A DNA stretch of 64,000 nucleotides from Alphaproteobacteria bacterium (GCA_022826345.1 JAJDVB010000017.1:18487-82486); one strand, 5' to 3'. Positions 42,926 to 52,147 are shown, counted from the first letter of the stretch. Notes: generated by a model from the sequence alone, not told the origin. A program made the numbers and translations.

Positions 42926-44602
42926 GTGATCCACACGGTTCGAATCCGAGGCTTCAAGCGATTCGGGGAGATCGAGTTCCGGCTGCCGGGGCATGTAGTG
43001 CTGGCAGGTCCTAACAACACTGGAAAGACGACGGTGCTCCAGGCGGTTGCGTCATGGGCCCTCGCCCTCCGACGATGGCAGGAACTCCAGGACTTCAATC
43101 CGCGCCAAGGATATACACGTGCGCCAATTGCCCGTCAGGCTTTCACAGCAGTTCCGTTGCGTAGCTTCGATCTACTCTGGATGAACAGGTTGTATCGCCG
43201 CAATAACACGATAGAGATCGAACTCAGGCATAACGACGGCTGGTCGGTAACGATGGAGTTCATTGCCGATAGTACCGAGCAGATTTACGTGCGCCCGACG
43301 GTTGATGCGCCCGTCGACAGGTTGAGCACACTGGATCTTCGCGTCGTGTTCGTTCCCCCTATGACCGGAATTGGGATCGACGAGCCAGTATTTCAGCCGC
43401 CCAAGATTGAACAGCTTCTGGGCCTGGGTCGCCCGGGGGAAGTGTTGCGCAACCTTCTCGCGGAGGCGAACCGCGACGAGGACGCCTGGAACGCACTACA
43501 GTCCTCCATGGTAAAGCTCTTCGGCTACATGCTGCTACCTCCCGATACGAGCGGTGCGCACATTCGGGCCGAATACAGGATGGCGGAGGCGGAAGGGGTA
43601 GCGCGTCCTCATTTGGATATTGCAAGTGCAGGAAGCGGGTTCCAGCAGGTGCTAATGCTGCTAGGGTTTCTCAACACTCGACCTGGTGCAGTCCTGTTGT
43701 TGGACGAGCCGGACGCCCATCTTCACGTGATCCTTCAGGACGCAATCTACCATGAGCTCAGGACGGTAGCTGCGCGGCAACGTTCGCAGCTTATCGTTGC
43801 TACCCATTCCGAGGTCGTGATTAATTCGGTTGAACCTCGCGAACTATGTGTGATGCTTAATCAGCCGCGCCCGGTAGCCGATAACGCCGATCGGAATCGC
43901 CTGCTCTCTTCACTCCGGGTATTGAACCACGCGGAGATGATGCAAGCGTTAGAGGTACGTGGCATCCTCTATGTGGAGGACTATACAGATATCAATATTC
44001 TGCGTGTCTGGGCCGCAATACTCGGTCATCGTGCCGAGAACCTGTTGACCACCGAATTGATGTGGAAGCCTGTGGTATTCCAGACGCGTGAAATGGGTGT
44101 CAACAATCGAGGTGTCCAGGCGCGCGAGCATTTCGAATCTTTGCAGCTTGTACGCAATGACTTTCCCGGCCTTGAGCTTCGCGACGGAGACGCGCGGCCA
44201 GTGATTCCTGACACTGAGATCACGGGCACCGGCTTACAACGGCTTTATTGGCGACGTTACGAAATTGAAAGCTATCTCATTCATCCGGAGACGCTGGGCC
44301 GCTTTGTGACGGCCACAGTGGGCGACGTGGCTGCTAAGCCGCATGTCGAAGACATGCTTGCCTATTGGAATGACCAGTTTCCTCCGGCGGTAGTAAGAGA
44401 TCCGCTCGGAGACCACGAGTTCCTCAACGCCACCAAGGCCCGCACACGACTTCTCCCTCCTTTGTTGGAAGCAGCTGGGATCGGTGACCTGCCCTACACC
44501 CGATATCATGAAATCGCTCAGGTAATGCTTCCCGAGGAAATCCATCCTGAAGTGGCCGAAAAGCTCGACGCGATTTGCCGAGCTTTCGGGGTTGAACCAT
44601 GA
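42926..44602 (+). CDS. OLD-like AAA ATPase with C-terminal TOPRIM-like region
   Basis: A 558-residue protein. Residues 1-330 form an ABC/SMC-like ATPase: MIHTVRIRGFKRFGEIEF, Walker A GPNNTGKTT (28-36), an SAGSGFQQV signature and Walker B VLLLDEPDAHLH. From about residue 345, GILYVEDYTDINILRVWA resembles the TOPRIM ExxxD entry of OLD-family nucleases, and YEIESYLIHPETL follows as in OLD-like proteins. Such proteins act as ATP-dependent nucleases or sensors in phage defence (OLD, Gabija and PARIS relatives). GTG 42926 follows a GGAGACGGAGG leader. Its TGA overlaps the res ATG (ATGA), tying it to the restriction subunit. Confidence 0.78.
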   Translation: MIHTVRIRGFKRFGEIEFRLPGHVVLAGPNNTGKTTVLQAVASWALALRRWQELQDFNPRQGYTRAPIARQAFTAVPLRSFDLLWMNRLYRRNNTIEIELRHNDGWSVTMEFIADSTEQIYVRPTVDAPVDRLSTLDLRVVFVPPMTGIGIDEPVFQPPKIEQLLGLGRPGEVLRNLLAEANRDEDAWNALQSSMVKLFGYMLLPPDTSGAHIRAEYRMAEAEGVARPHLDIASAGSGFQQVLMLLGFLNTRPGAVLLLDEPDAHLHVILQDAIYHELRTVAARQRSQLIVATHSEVVINSVEPRELCVMLNQPRPVADNADRNRLLSSLRVLNHAEMMQALEVRGILYVEDYTDINILRVWAAILGHRAENLLTTELMWKPVVFQTREMGVNNRGVQAREHFESLQLVRNDFPGLELRDGDARPVIPDTEITGTGLQRLYWRRYEIESYLIHPETLGRFVTATVGDVAAKPHVEDMLAYWNDQFPPAVVRDPLGDHEFLNATKARTRLLPPLLEAAGIGDLPYTRYHEIAQVMLPEEIHPEVAEKLDAICRAFGVEP

Positions 44603-47600
44603 ACACGCACGAGGTTTCTGAACCAATCCTCAACTCGCCGTTCGTCGAGCCCAAGGCCCATTGGCACATCTCAGAACATGAACCGCCAGAACGACGCAAA
44701 GGTCGGCGGTCCGCCATGTACTTCTATCGGTCGCCAGGACGCGAAGTGCCGGCAGATCGGGAGGGTGCCGGGACCGCCATCGAGTTGAAGCTCGTCAACC
44801 GCATCCGCGTCAAGCTCGCCGAATGGCGACCGCTGGCTCTTAGGGGCGAGGGCGGCGTGACCCGGACGACCATGGAACTGCTGCGTTACTGGCACCGGGA
44901 CGGGCGGCGGCACCGCCTGTTCTTCGCCCAGCTCGAAGCCGCCGAGACGATCGTCTTCCTCACTGAGGCGCGGGCCGACTTCCTCCAGGGGATCGACGTC
45001 CCGTTGGATGAGCCGGGCGCAGAGGCAAAGGCGAACGGGATGCGTGCGTTCCAACGCTACGCCTGCAAGATGGCGACCGGCACCGGCAAGACCACGGTCA
45101 TGGGCATGCTCGCCGCCTGGAGCATCCTCAACAAGGTGAACGATCGCAGACACGGGCACTATTCGGATGTTGTGCTGGTAGTCTGCCCCAACGTGACGAT
45201 CCGCAATCGCCTGGAGGAGCTCAAGCCGCAAGGGGGTGAGGCGAGCCTCTACCGCACGCGAGATCTAGTGCCCTCGCACCTCATGCCGCAACTCGCGCGG
45301 GGGCATGTCCTGGTTACAAACTGGCATGTGTTCGAGCCAAGAACTATCCAAGCCGCGGGTCAGTCGGCGAAGGTCCTGCGTGCCGGGCGGGAAGTGCGAA
45401 TCAAAGAGACAGTCCGCGTCGGCCGCAAGACGACGACGGTGCGCGGCACACGCTATCTGACGCCAGCCGATCTCGAACTGCAAAAGGCGGCCGGCCTCGT
45501 CACCGTGCTCGACGAGCAGCGGGACCAGCAGGGCAATCTCAAGTCGGTCTCGGTTGAATCGGTCCGCCACGTCGAGAGCGACGCCAAGCTGATCGAACGC
45601 GTGCTCGGCCGCGAGGTCGGCGGTAAGGGCAACATCCTGGTGATGAACGACGAGGCGCACCACGCCTACCGTATCCGTCGCGAGGAGGCAGACGAGGGCG
45701 AGGAGGACCTGTTCGGCGAAGACGATGCCGGTGAGGCGTTCTATCGCGAGGCGACGGTGTGGGTGGATGGCCTTGACCGTATCCACAAGCATCGCGGCAT
45801 CAACCGGTGCATTGATCTGTCCGCTACGCCCTACTATTTGGGTCGGGTGGGGAGGGACGCCAATCGGCCGTTCCCGTGGGTTGTGAGCGATTTCGGCCTC
45901 GTCGACGCTATGGAATCGGGGCTTGTCAAGATCCCCCAGCTCGCGGTTCGGGACACTAGCGGCAACACGGTGCCCGGCTACTTCAACATCTGGCGCTGGA
46001 TTCTTCCCAGGCTGACACCGGCGGAACGGGGTGGCCGGCGTGCCAGGGTGAAGCCGGAAGCGGTGCTGAAATATGCCCATGTGCCGCTGGCGATGCTCGG
46101 CGGGTTGTGGGAGGAGCTGCGGCAGGAATGGGCAAGGCGCGACGACGAGAATCGCCAGCCCGTATTCATCATCGTGTGCAAGAACACCGCCCTCGCCAAG
46201 GTGATCTATCGGTGGCTCGCCGAGGACGAAGCGCCAGCCGGCATTCCTCCCGCGCGCCTCGACAGCCTGCGCAACACGAACGGGAACATCAACACCATCC
46301 GCGTCGACTCCAAGGTCGTGCGCGAATCCGACAGCGGGGAGGCGAAGTCCGACGAAGACCGGTGGATGCGCCTGACACTGGATACCGTCGGCAAGACCGA
46401 CTGGCCGAGGGACGGTCAAGACGGGCCGCTCTACCCGGAAGGGTTCGAGGTTCTCGCGGCAAAGCTCAGACGGCCCCTTCATCCGCCGGGTCGGGACGTG
46501 CGGTGCATCGTCAGCGTGGGGATGCTGACCGAGGGGTGGGACTGCAACACAGTGACCCACATCATCGGGCTCCGGCCGTTCATGTCGCAGCTTCTCTGCG
46601 AACAGATTGTCGGCCGGGGACTGCGGCGCTCCAGCTATGCGGTGGGGGAAGATGGCAGGCTCGGCGAGGAGGTGGCTAAGGTCTTCGGCGTCCCGTTCGA
46701 GATCGTGCCGCTGAAGGAGAACCCGCCGGTCAACGGGCCAGCACCACCGCCGAAGACCTGGCGCATTCGGGCAATACCCGAGAAGGCGCATCTGGAAATT
46801 CGGTTCCCCCGCGTCGAGGGCTTCACTCAGGGTATCCGGCATAGCGTCAAAGTGGATTGGGACAGCATCGCCCCTCTCCGCCTCGACCCAATGGACATCC
46901 CGCCCGAGGTGGAGATGAAGGCGGGGCTTCCGAGCAACACGGGCCGCCCCTCGCTGGTCGGTCCGGGTCGCCTTCAGCGGGTGAACCTTAATCCGTACCG
47001 CGAAGGCCAGCGCCTTCAGCGCTTGGAGTTCGAAATGGCGCGGGACCTGACGCGGGACTACCTCCGGCAACCAGACTGCGAGGCGCCGGCCCATGTTCTG
47101 TTCACTCAACTCGCGTCCATCGTCGCCCGCTACCTCGGCGAAAAGGTCGAGCCGATCGATCCTGCGAGAGACGTGGACGCCTTCCTATCGCCCTGGTACG
47201 GCTGGCTAGTGGAACGGCTTGTTACCGCCATACAGCCGGACGGCGAAGCAGGAGAGGATGTCGAACTGCCACGCATCGAGAGCGGGCGGGAGCCCGGCTC
47301 TACCGCAGAGGTCGATTTCGAGACCCGGCGCCAACCCTACCCTATCGTCAAGAGCCACATCAACGCGGTGGCGCCGGACACCGCCAAATGGGAACAAAGC
47401 GCCGCCTACCGGCTGGACTCCCACGACCTTGTGCATTCGTTCGTCAAGAACGCCGGTCTAGGCTTCGCCATCCCCTACCTGCACAACGGCGAACATCACG
47501 ACTATCTGCCGGACTTCATTGTGCGGTTAACGGGGGAGGAGCGCTACCTGATCCTGGAAACCAAGGGCTACGATCCGCTGGAAGACGTTAAGACGCAGGC

Positions 47601-47721
47601 AGCGCGTCGCTGGGTTCGAGCCGTTAACTCGGCTGGGAGTTACGGCTCTTGGGAGTATGCCGTGGTGTCCGACATGAGCAAGGTGGGAGAGGCCATCCAT
47701 GCGGTGCTAGGTCGCCAGTGA
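44599..47721 (+). CDS. Type III-like restriction subunit (Res): SF2 helicase-endonuclease
   Basis: A 1040-residue protein. Walker A ATGTGKTTV is near residue 158, DEAH at 351-354, DLSATPYYLG near residue 410, and motif V/VI LTEGWDCNTVTHIIGLRPF followed by EQIVGRGLRR. The C-terminal endonuclease shows PDF (971-973) and ETKG (987-990), a PD-(D/E)xK arrangement with Asp 972, Glu 987 and Lys 989. Known Res proteins translocate or slide and cut unmethylated DNA with their Mod partner, encoded three genes upstream. Start ATG overlaps the OLD-like gene stop. All motifs are intact, so the system looks functional. Confidence 0.88.
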   Translation: MNTHEVSEPILNSPFVEPKAHWHISEHEPPERRKGRRSAMYFYRSPGREVPADREGAGTAIELKLVNRIRVKLAEWRPLALRGEGGVTRTTMELLRYWHRDGRRHRLFFAQLEAAETIVFLTEARADFLQGIDVPLDEPGAEAKANGMRAFQRYACKMATGTGKTTVMGMLAAWSILNKVNDRRHGHYSDVVLVVCPNVTIRNRLEELKPQGGEASLYRTRDLVPSHLMPQLARGHVLVTNWHVFEPRTIQAAGQSAKVLRAGREVRIKETVRVGRKTTTVRGTRYLTPADLELQKAAGLVTVLDEQRDQQGNLKSVSVESVRHVESDAKLIERVLGREVGGKGNILVMNDEAHHAYRIRREEADEGEEDLFGEDDAGEAFYREATVWVDGLDRIHKHRGINRCIDLSATPYYLGRVGRDANRPFPWVVSDFGLVDAMESGLVKIPQLAVRDTSGNTVPGYFNIWRWILPRLTPAERGGRRARVKPEAVLKYAHVPLAMLGGLWEELRQEWARRDDENRQPVFIIVCKNTALAKVIYRWLAEDEAPAGIPPARLDSLRNTNGNINTIRVDSKVVRESDSGEAKSDEDRWMRLTLDTVGKTDWPRDGQDGPLYPEGFEVLAAKLRRPLHPPGRDVRCIVSVGMLTEGWDCNTVTHIIGLRPFMSQLLCEQIVGRGLRRSSYAVGEDGRLGEEVAKVFGVPFEIVPLKENPPVNGPAPPPKTWRIRAIPEKAHLEIRFPRVEGFTQGIRHSVKVDWDSIAPLRLDPMDIPPEVEMKAGLPSNTGRPSLVGPGRLQRVNLNPYREGQRLQRLEFEMARDLTRDYLRQPDCEAPAHVLFTQLASIVARYLGEKVEPIDPARDVDAFLSPWYGWLVERLVTAIQPDGEAGEDVELPRIESGREPGSTAEVDFETRRQPYPIVKSHINAVAPDTAKWEQSAAYRLDSHDLVHSFVKNAGLGFAIPYLHNGEHHDYLPDFIVRLTGEERYLILETKGYDPLEDVKTQAARRWVRAVNSAGSYGSWEYAVVSDMSKVGEAIHAVLGRQ

Positions 47722-47869
47722 ACCGCGAAGTCGACAACCGCTGCTGGTGACATATCGAACTTCCGGCCATCATGATGTCTGGGACCAATTTGTTCGGGGA
47801 AAACACCCAAACGGTGATCTCATCGTCTCGTTTTGTAAGTCCAACGGCACGGCATGGTGCTTCTTGCAT

Positions 47870-48793
47870 TCACGACAGTGTTCTTGGTAACCGTGCGTTC
47901 GTCCCCATCCTATAATTCCGTGCAAGCTCGCAAAGGTAGGGATTAATTGGATACATCCTGAAATACCGTCCTATTTCAGCAGGAGTCATAATCTTGCTGC
48001 GCAGAGAGGCGATAGGTTCTTCGATCTTATTCTTTTCGATGATGCTTCGAAGTTTGAAGTCCATTGTTACAAAAGCAAACAATCCGTATTTTTCTGCCGT
48101 TCGAATATGCCAAGCATCTAAATTGCTTTTCGGCGGTAATATCTCGGATAGCTCCAGATACAAACGATCGTTTGACCGTTCAAGTCTTTCGATTTGCCTC
48201 TGTCTACTGTTACAGGAAATGTGTAGAGGGTCTATGTCAGTGGAATAAATGACTCTGTCGATTGTCGGATTACTCCTAAAGTATGCAAGGTCGAAAGGCG
48301 ATACAATGTACCCATCTACCGAAGGTATCTCTATTCCGTCAAAAAGCCACCAATCTAACCATCCCTTGTTACCTTTGTATCTCCCGATCGGCTGATGTTC
48401 CTGTTCGACGTGCAACTCCGAAGACGTAAATAGTTGAAATACACCGCATCTTGAAAGATGAGAAATTGCGGGAAGATATTGAACGGAGTTGTAGACTTTC
48501 TTTCCGTATTTTCTCCTGATGTCGACAGGGACGCGGCGCGTCACGATGACCTCACTAGATGCTCTCTCGGGAGGCCAGTTCACGGCTTGCGTGACGCCGA
48601 CTGTTTCATGTGTAATAGCGTGAGCGAGTACGGAATTGTCTATTAGCAATTTGACTGGATCGGAATGCGCCAATCGGCCTCGTGTCCTATAAGTGGACAA
48701 TCGTAAACAGTAGTTCGCCAACCTCGCTCTGCTCTTATGTGAGAGCTCATTGACGGTGCGTCGCACCAATCGATTTGCTCGTTTAGCGAACAT
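47870..48793 (-). CDS. PIN-like domain protein
   Basis: A 307-residue protein on the minus strand, convergent with res. KLLIDNSVLAHAI places an early Asp, and NLDAWHIRTAEKYGLFAFVTMDFKLRS holds a later Asp-x-x-His/Asp cluster, the arrangement of PIN-type RNases. A GTP-type or DNA-binding motif is not visible. ATG 48793 is chosen because CAGAGGAAACG lies directly before it; a TTG five codons upstream is the end of the open frame. Base composition is AT-richer than the operon. No antitoxin partner is evident, so it may be a lone effector. The family call is tentative. Confidence 0.6.
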   Translation of the reverse strand: MFAKRANRLVRRTVNELSHKSRARLANYCLRLSTYRTRGRLAHSDPVKLLIDNSVLAHAITHETVGVTQAVNWPPERASSEVIVTRRVPVDIRRKYGKKVYNSVQYLPAISHLSRCGVFQLFTSSELHVEQEHQPIGRYKGNKGWLDWWLFDGIEIPSVDGYIVSPFDLAYFRSNPTIDRVIYSTDIDPLHISCNSRQRQIERLERSNDRLYLELSEILPPKSNLDAWHIRTAEKYGLFAFVTMDFKLRSIIEKNKIEEPIASLRSKIMTPAEIGRYFRMYPINPYLCELARNYRMGTNARLPRTLS

Positions 48794-49000
48794 CGTTTCC
48801 TCTGACAAAGATAAGCACCATAACTACCCTGCAACAGTTCTTCGTCGGATGGTGGCCGGGCATGCTCGTCATCCTTCCAGCCCGCTTTATTGGGAACGGG
48901 GAGATGAGATGGTGGCGAACGCGGTCTGAGTCGGTGTCATCGGGTAGACATTCGTTTCCCGGCGCATTTCTGCCGATGCGACAAAAGTGCTACGCCCGCT

Positions 49001-49192
49001 ATGACCGAAGATAGCCTGCTGTCGTTCGGTCTTCCAGCCGTCAGCTGCAAGAAGGTGACCGCCGATTTCGCGGGCGGGTCGATCTCATGCGACGGCGGGC
49101 TGGTCCTCCTGCGCGCGGCGGAGCGCCAGCTCGGCCTGGCGGAGGCGCTGGTCGGCTGTATCCGGGAGTGGCGCGGTCCCGACCGGATGCGC
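49001..49192 (+). pseudogene. IS1380-family transposase, N-terminal fragment
   Basis: An ATG-started frame encodes SFGLPAVSCKKVTADFAGG, then ISCDGGLVLLRAAERQLGL and EALVGCIREWRGPDRM, the recognisable N-terminus of IS1380-type transposases (DFDGG..SSDGGLLLLRxADR). Homology stops at about 49190, where the sequence becomes the integrase/repeat remnant. The catalytic DDE region is missing. It marks an insertion event inside the island. Confidence 0.75.
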
Positions 49193-49212
49193 TCTCCGGC
49201 TTTGGCGTTCGT

Positions 49213-49244
49213 GTGGGAATCCCACAGGAATCACTCGAATTCCA
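49213..49244. repeat. Second copy of the GGGAATC-type repeat
   Basis: GTGGGAATC (49213-49221), AGGAATCA (49226-49233) and CGAATTCCA (49236-49244) repeat the spacing seen at 38.74 kb and 52.09 kb. It lies directly before the integrase remnant. Confidence 0.5.
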
Positions 49245-49295
49245 CTTTCAGCGTGCGCCAGCAGACCGACGGCAAGGCGGCAGGCCTCGCGCTCG

Positions 49296-49622
49296 CTCAA
49301 CCCATATGTCGCCACCGGCTCTGGCGAGGGAGCGCATCTGACGGACCTGCAGAAGACTTGGCGGCGGGTCCGCAAAGCGGCCGTGCATGAGGACGTTCGC
49401 ATTCATGGCCTCAGGCACAGGTTCGCCTCGGAGGCGAAGATGGGGGGCGAGAGTCTGCCGATGGTGGGGCGGATGGTCGGCCATAGCCAGGCGCAGACAA
49501 CGGCACGCTATGCTCATCTTGCTGATGATCGCCTTCAGAGGGCTTTAGAGCCCATTGCGTCCTCTCTCAAGAAGGGCATCGACGGCACCGTTACAGCCGA
49601 TCGTCAGGAATCTACCGGATAA
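49296..49622 (+). pseudogene. Tyrosine recombinase (integrase), C-terminal fragment
   Basis: The frame encodes LNPYVATGSGEGAHLTDLQ and then the C-terminal catalytic region: IHGLRHRFASEA (HxxRH box), MVGHSQAQTTARYAHL (second His and the Tyr nucleophile). The first catalytic Arg and the whole N-terminal arm-binding domain are absent; upstream bases belong to the repeat and the IS1380 fragment. A stop follows at 49620-49622. This is probably the decayed integrase of the tRNA-fMet island. Confidence 0.8.
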
Positions 49623-49656
49623 CAGTCGGACCAAGGAGCAACACCAGTCCACCAAC

Positions 49657-51885
49657 CTATGTACGAAGTCGGGACCAAACTGGGTCGCTGCTGTACTTTA
49701 GTTGGCTAATTATCTGTCCCATACGTCTTGTATGTTTCCGAGCGGGGACGTATACTGGACCTTGTCTGCCAGGATATTCCCGCAATATCCCCTCCTCCAA
49801 GAGCATACTTAATATCTTTTTTGCAATTCTCTTGTCTCCCGCCGCTCCCAGTCCTCTCAGTAAAGTATCTTCCTTTCGTCCACTGCCTGGTTGAAAAAAC
49901 GTCTTGTGAATGATGGTCACAAATATCTTCTGCTCTCTGCTTAATCTTGCTTCGCGAATTTTCGCTACATTGCTTAGGGAATCGAATTGTTCTACACTTA
50001 CGTCTCGCATCCAACTCGGCAGGTTGTCACTATTGGCCAGGCCGCGCAGGACCCCAATTACGCATCTCTCCAACAGGAGCGTACTTGGACCGTCTCCCTC
50101 CACGACTAATTCATCAATAAACGAATCTTGGATTTGCAGACGTTCAACTTGGGTATCGACCAAACTTATCGTGCCAAGATGCGAGTCCGACAATACCAAG
50201 CCGTCAAAGTCAAATTGTGAATTCTCGATGGCCAGAAGTCCAGTGATGATATCTCCAGCCAGGACACGGTTCGCCGATGTTGAAAGGCGCCTAACAAATT
50301 CTATATAGCCAGCGCTGTTCCCGCTCGTTGCAATACTTTGAGACAAAATAGTTTGTCCAAAAGTGCCCAACGGGTGTTTCCATTTGTCATTCATTATTCT
50401 CGAATATGTTCCCACAATGGGCATTTCCGCGACGGCTGTTGCCCTTAGCCCATCTAGAATATAGGTGTCCACAAACTGCCGGTCACTGGTCTCCGCGTCC
50501 ACCCGGCCTAGCACAGGCAATCGTTGAAGCATGGCTGATGCTTCATCTCGCGGCGGGCGACGTACAACCACCTCAAAAGTATCATTAATCTCCTTCAGAG
50601 ATAATGGGCCTACATTGTTCGTTTTTGTTCGCGATAGATGGGCCAACTCGAGCAAGACGTTACGTATTGTCAGCGGATCCAACGACGGGTGTATCCTTGC
50701 TTCCCTCATGCAAATAGCATCAAGAAGTCGATGCCAAAAGTCTATCTCACCATGATCCTCTAATAGTTTGGACAAATCAACATCGTCAAAACTTGTAAGC
50801 ATTTTTGAAATCAACGGACGGCGAGGTAGCCAGTCCGGAATAGGAATCGTCGAGTCTACAGCCCGCAAGTATGTCTCCATCTGCTCGTTGGAGAACTCTT
50901 CTGCTGATTGAAGGACGACAGAATTGGATGTACTTAATCCCAAACAACTATACATTTCATCGTTGGAATTAAAATAGTGTTCACGCCCGACAATCAGCAC
51001 TCCACCACTCGCCATGTCCACCAAATCTGCTACACCAGCTAGTGATTGGCGTCGAATCTCGGCTAACTTGACGGGATCGTCACTCCAGACCTGAGATGCA
51101 ATTTCATCAAATCCATCTAATAGTAATATAACGGATCCCTTATCAAGTATTTTTAGAGCAGCATCGGCGGTATCGCTTAGACCCATATCTTCAAAGTGAC
51201 GCCTTATTATTTCGGGCCCCCGGCGTAATCCCCAATGCTCTCGGAGGTCAATGGCCAAGGGGAAGTGTCGATAGGGAGTGGTACTTTCACAGAGGCGCAT
51301 GTATGTTTCCTGAATGCACCTGCTCTTACCAGTGCCATAATTTCCGAGCAAGATGAACCGCCTACCGTGAGTCAATGCGTTTGCTAACTGTTTAACAGTA
51401 AATTTTTTGTGGCTGTTTGCTTCGGTGTAATCTACCGGAACGTACGGTAGGTTATCTTTCTTGCCCGAGAAGGGGTCGACGGCGGAGCCGAAGGGTTTCT
51501 CTGTACGAAGGTATCGATAAGAGGCATAGTCTATAAATTGCTTTTCCAGTTGTTCTACGGATAAGGCAATAATACGATGACCATTAGCGGTAGTCTTTAT
51601 AGATTCTGAAGGTTCTTGCTCAGTCACGAAATAGCAAGTGGCATGTATTCCGTCAGCGAGCAATGCCGGGCGAACCGACTGAAATTTGCTAAGATCTGTG
51701 CGCAATTTGTCGAGGGTGTTGCTTGTGGTTATTTCCAAGATGATCCAACGATCTGGTTCGAGCTTTAGAACGGAGTCCATGCGGACGCCATTAATAGTTT
51801 CAGACTGAGCAGAAGCATTCCAAATATATTGGGCTACCGTCCGAACGCGAGATTCTAGCTTTCTCCAAGCCGGTGAATCGGTCAT
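49657..51885 (-). CDS. NACHT-type STAND NTPase with possible nuclease-like N-terminus
   Basis: A 742-residue protein. Walker A is GNYGTGKS (181-188) and Walker B VILLLDGFDEI (252-262) has the D-x-x-DE form of NACHT NTPases; GGVLIVGREHYF follows as sensor region. The N-terminus (residues 30-60) reads RMDSVLKLEPDRWIILEITT, which resembles a restriction-endonuclease core with Asp 37 and Glu 51, although the usual Lys is Thr. After the NTPase come pentapeptide-like strands (about 552-615) and a winged-helix-like C-terminus (650-725). NACHT proteins with nuclease effectors defend against phages. ATG 51885 gives a compact start; the frame runs to 51987. AT-rich codons indicate transfer. Confidence 0.75.
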   Translation of the reverse strand: MTDSPAWRKLESRVRTVAQYIWNASAQSETINGVRMDSVLKLEPDRWIILEITTSNTLDKLRTDLSKFQSVRPALLADGIHATCYFVTEQEPSESIKTTANGHRIIALSVEQLEKQFIDYASYRYLRTEKPFGSAVDPFSGKKDNLPYVPVDYTEANSHKKFTVKQLANALTHGRRFILLGNYGTGKSRCIQETYMRLCESTTPYRHFPLAIDLREHWGLRRGPEIIRRHFEDMGLSDTADAALKILDKGSVILLLDGFDEIASQVWSDDPVKLAEIRRQSLAGVADLVDMASGGVLIVGREHYFNSNDEMYSCLGLSTSNSVVLQSAEEFSNEQMETYLRAVDSTIPIPDWLPRRPLISKMLTSFDDVDLSKLLEDHGEIDFWHRLLDAICMREARIHPSLDPLTIRNVLLELAHLSRTKTNNVGPLSLKEINDTFEVVVRRPPRDEASAMLQRLPVLGRVDAETSDRQFVDTYILDGLRATAVAEMPIVGTYSRIMNDKWKHPLGTFGQTILSQSIATSGNSAGYIEFVRRLSTSANRVLAGDIITGLLAIENSQFDFDGLVLSDSHLGTISLVDTQVERLQIQDSFIDELVVEGDGPSTLLLERCVIGVLRGLANSDNLPSWMRDVSVEQFDSLSNVAKIREARLSREQKIFVTIIHKTFFQPGSGRKEDTLLRGLGAAGDKRIAKKILSMLLEEGILREYPGRQGPVYVPARKHTRRMGQIISQLKYSSDPVWSRLRT

Positions 51886-52085
51886 GTCGGTCTCTCTGAA
51901 TATGGTCCTGTTTGATAGAGGGTCCATTGTACCCGAGTAGGGGGAGCAGCAAAGTGCCCAAATGAATGACACCATTGCGCGTCGCAACGTAGCGGGAAGT
52001 GGCGATTAGAAGCCGAGGGAGGGCGGTGTCGATCGGTTGCGTCGGAAAAGTAGAGGAGAATGTGAAGGGTGGTTCACGTTGAATG

Positions 52086-52147
52086 GTGGAATCTCATGGG
52101 AATCATAGGAATTCTACCTCCAGGGTGCTCAAGACCGCTCGTGACCT
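52086..52147. repeat. Third copy of the GGGAATC-type repeat
   Basis: GGTGGAATCTCATGGGAATC (52086-52105), then TAGGAATTC and CTCCAG, aligns over about 60 bases with 38738-38799, including the shared end AGACCGCT...GACCTG, with a few indels. Both copies are in the same orientation, so they are imperfect direct repeats about 13.3 kb apart. Confidence 0.5.

Noticed and set aside
45265..47109. A 614-codon minus-strand frame antisense to res
   Set aside because: GC-rich codons in the real gene keep the opposite frame open. It has no motif or ribosome site, and res has complete family motifs.
39340..47721. A BREX or DISARM system
   Set aside because: A methyltransferase and helicase are present but no PglZ, BrxL, BrxC, DrmA or DrmB equivalents. 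Domain order and the PD-(D/E)xK tail fit a type III-like Res.
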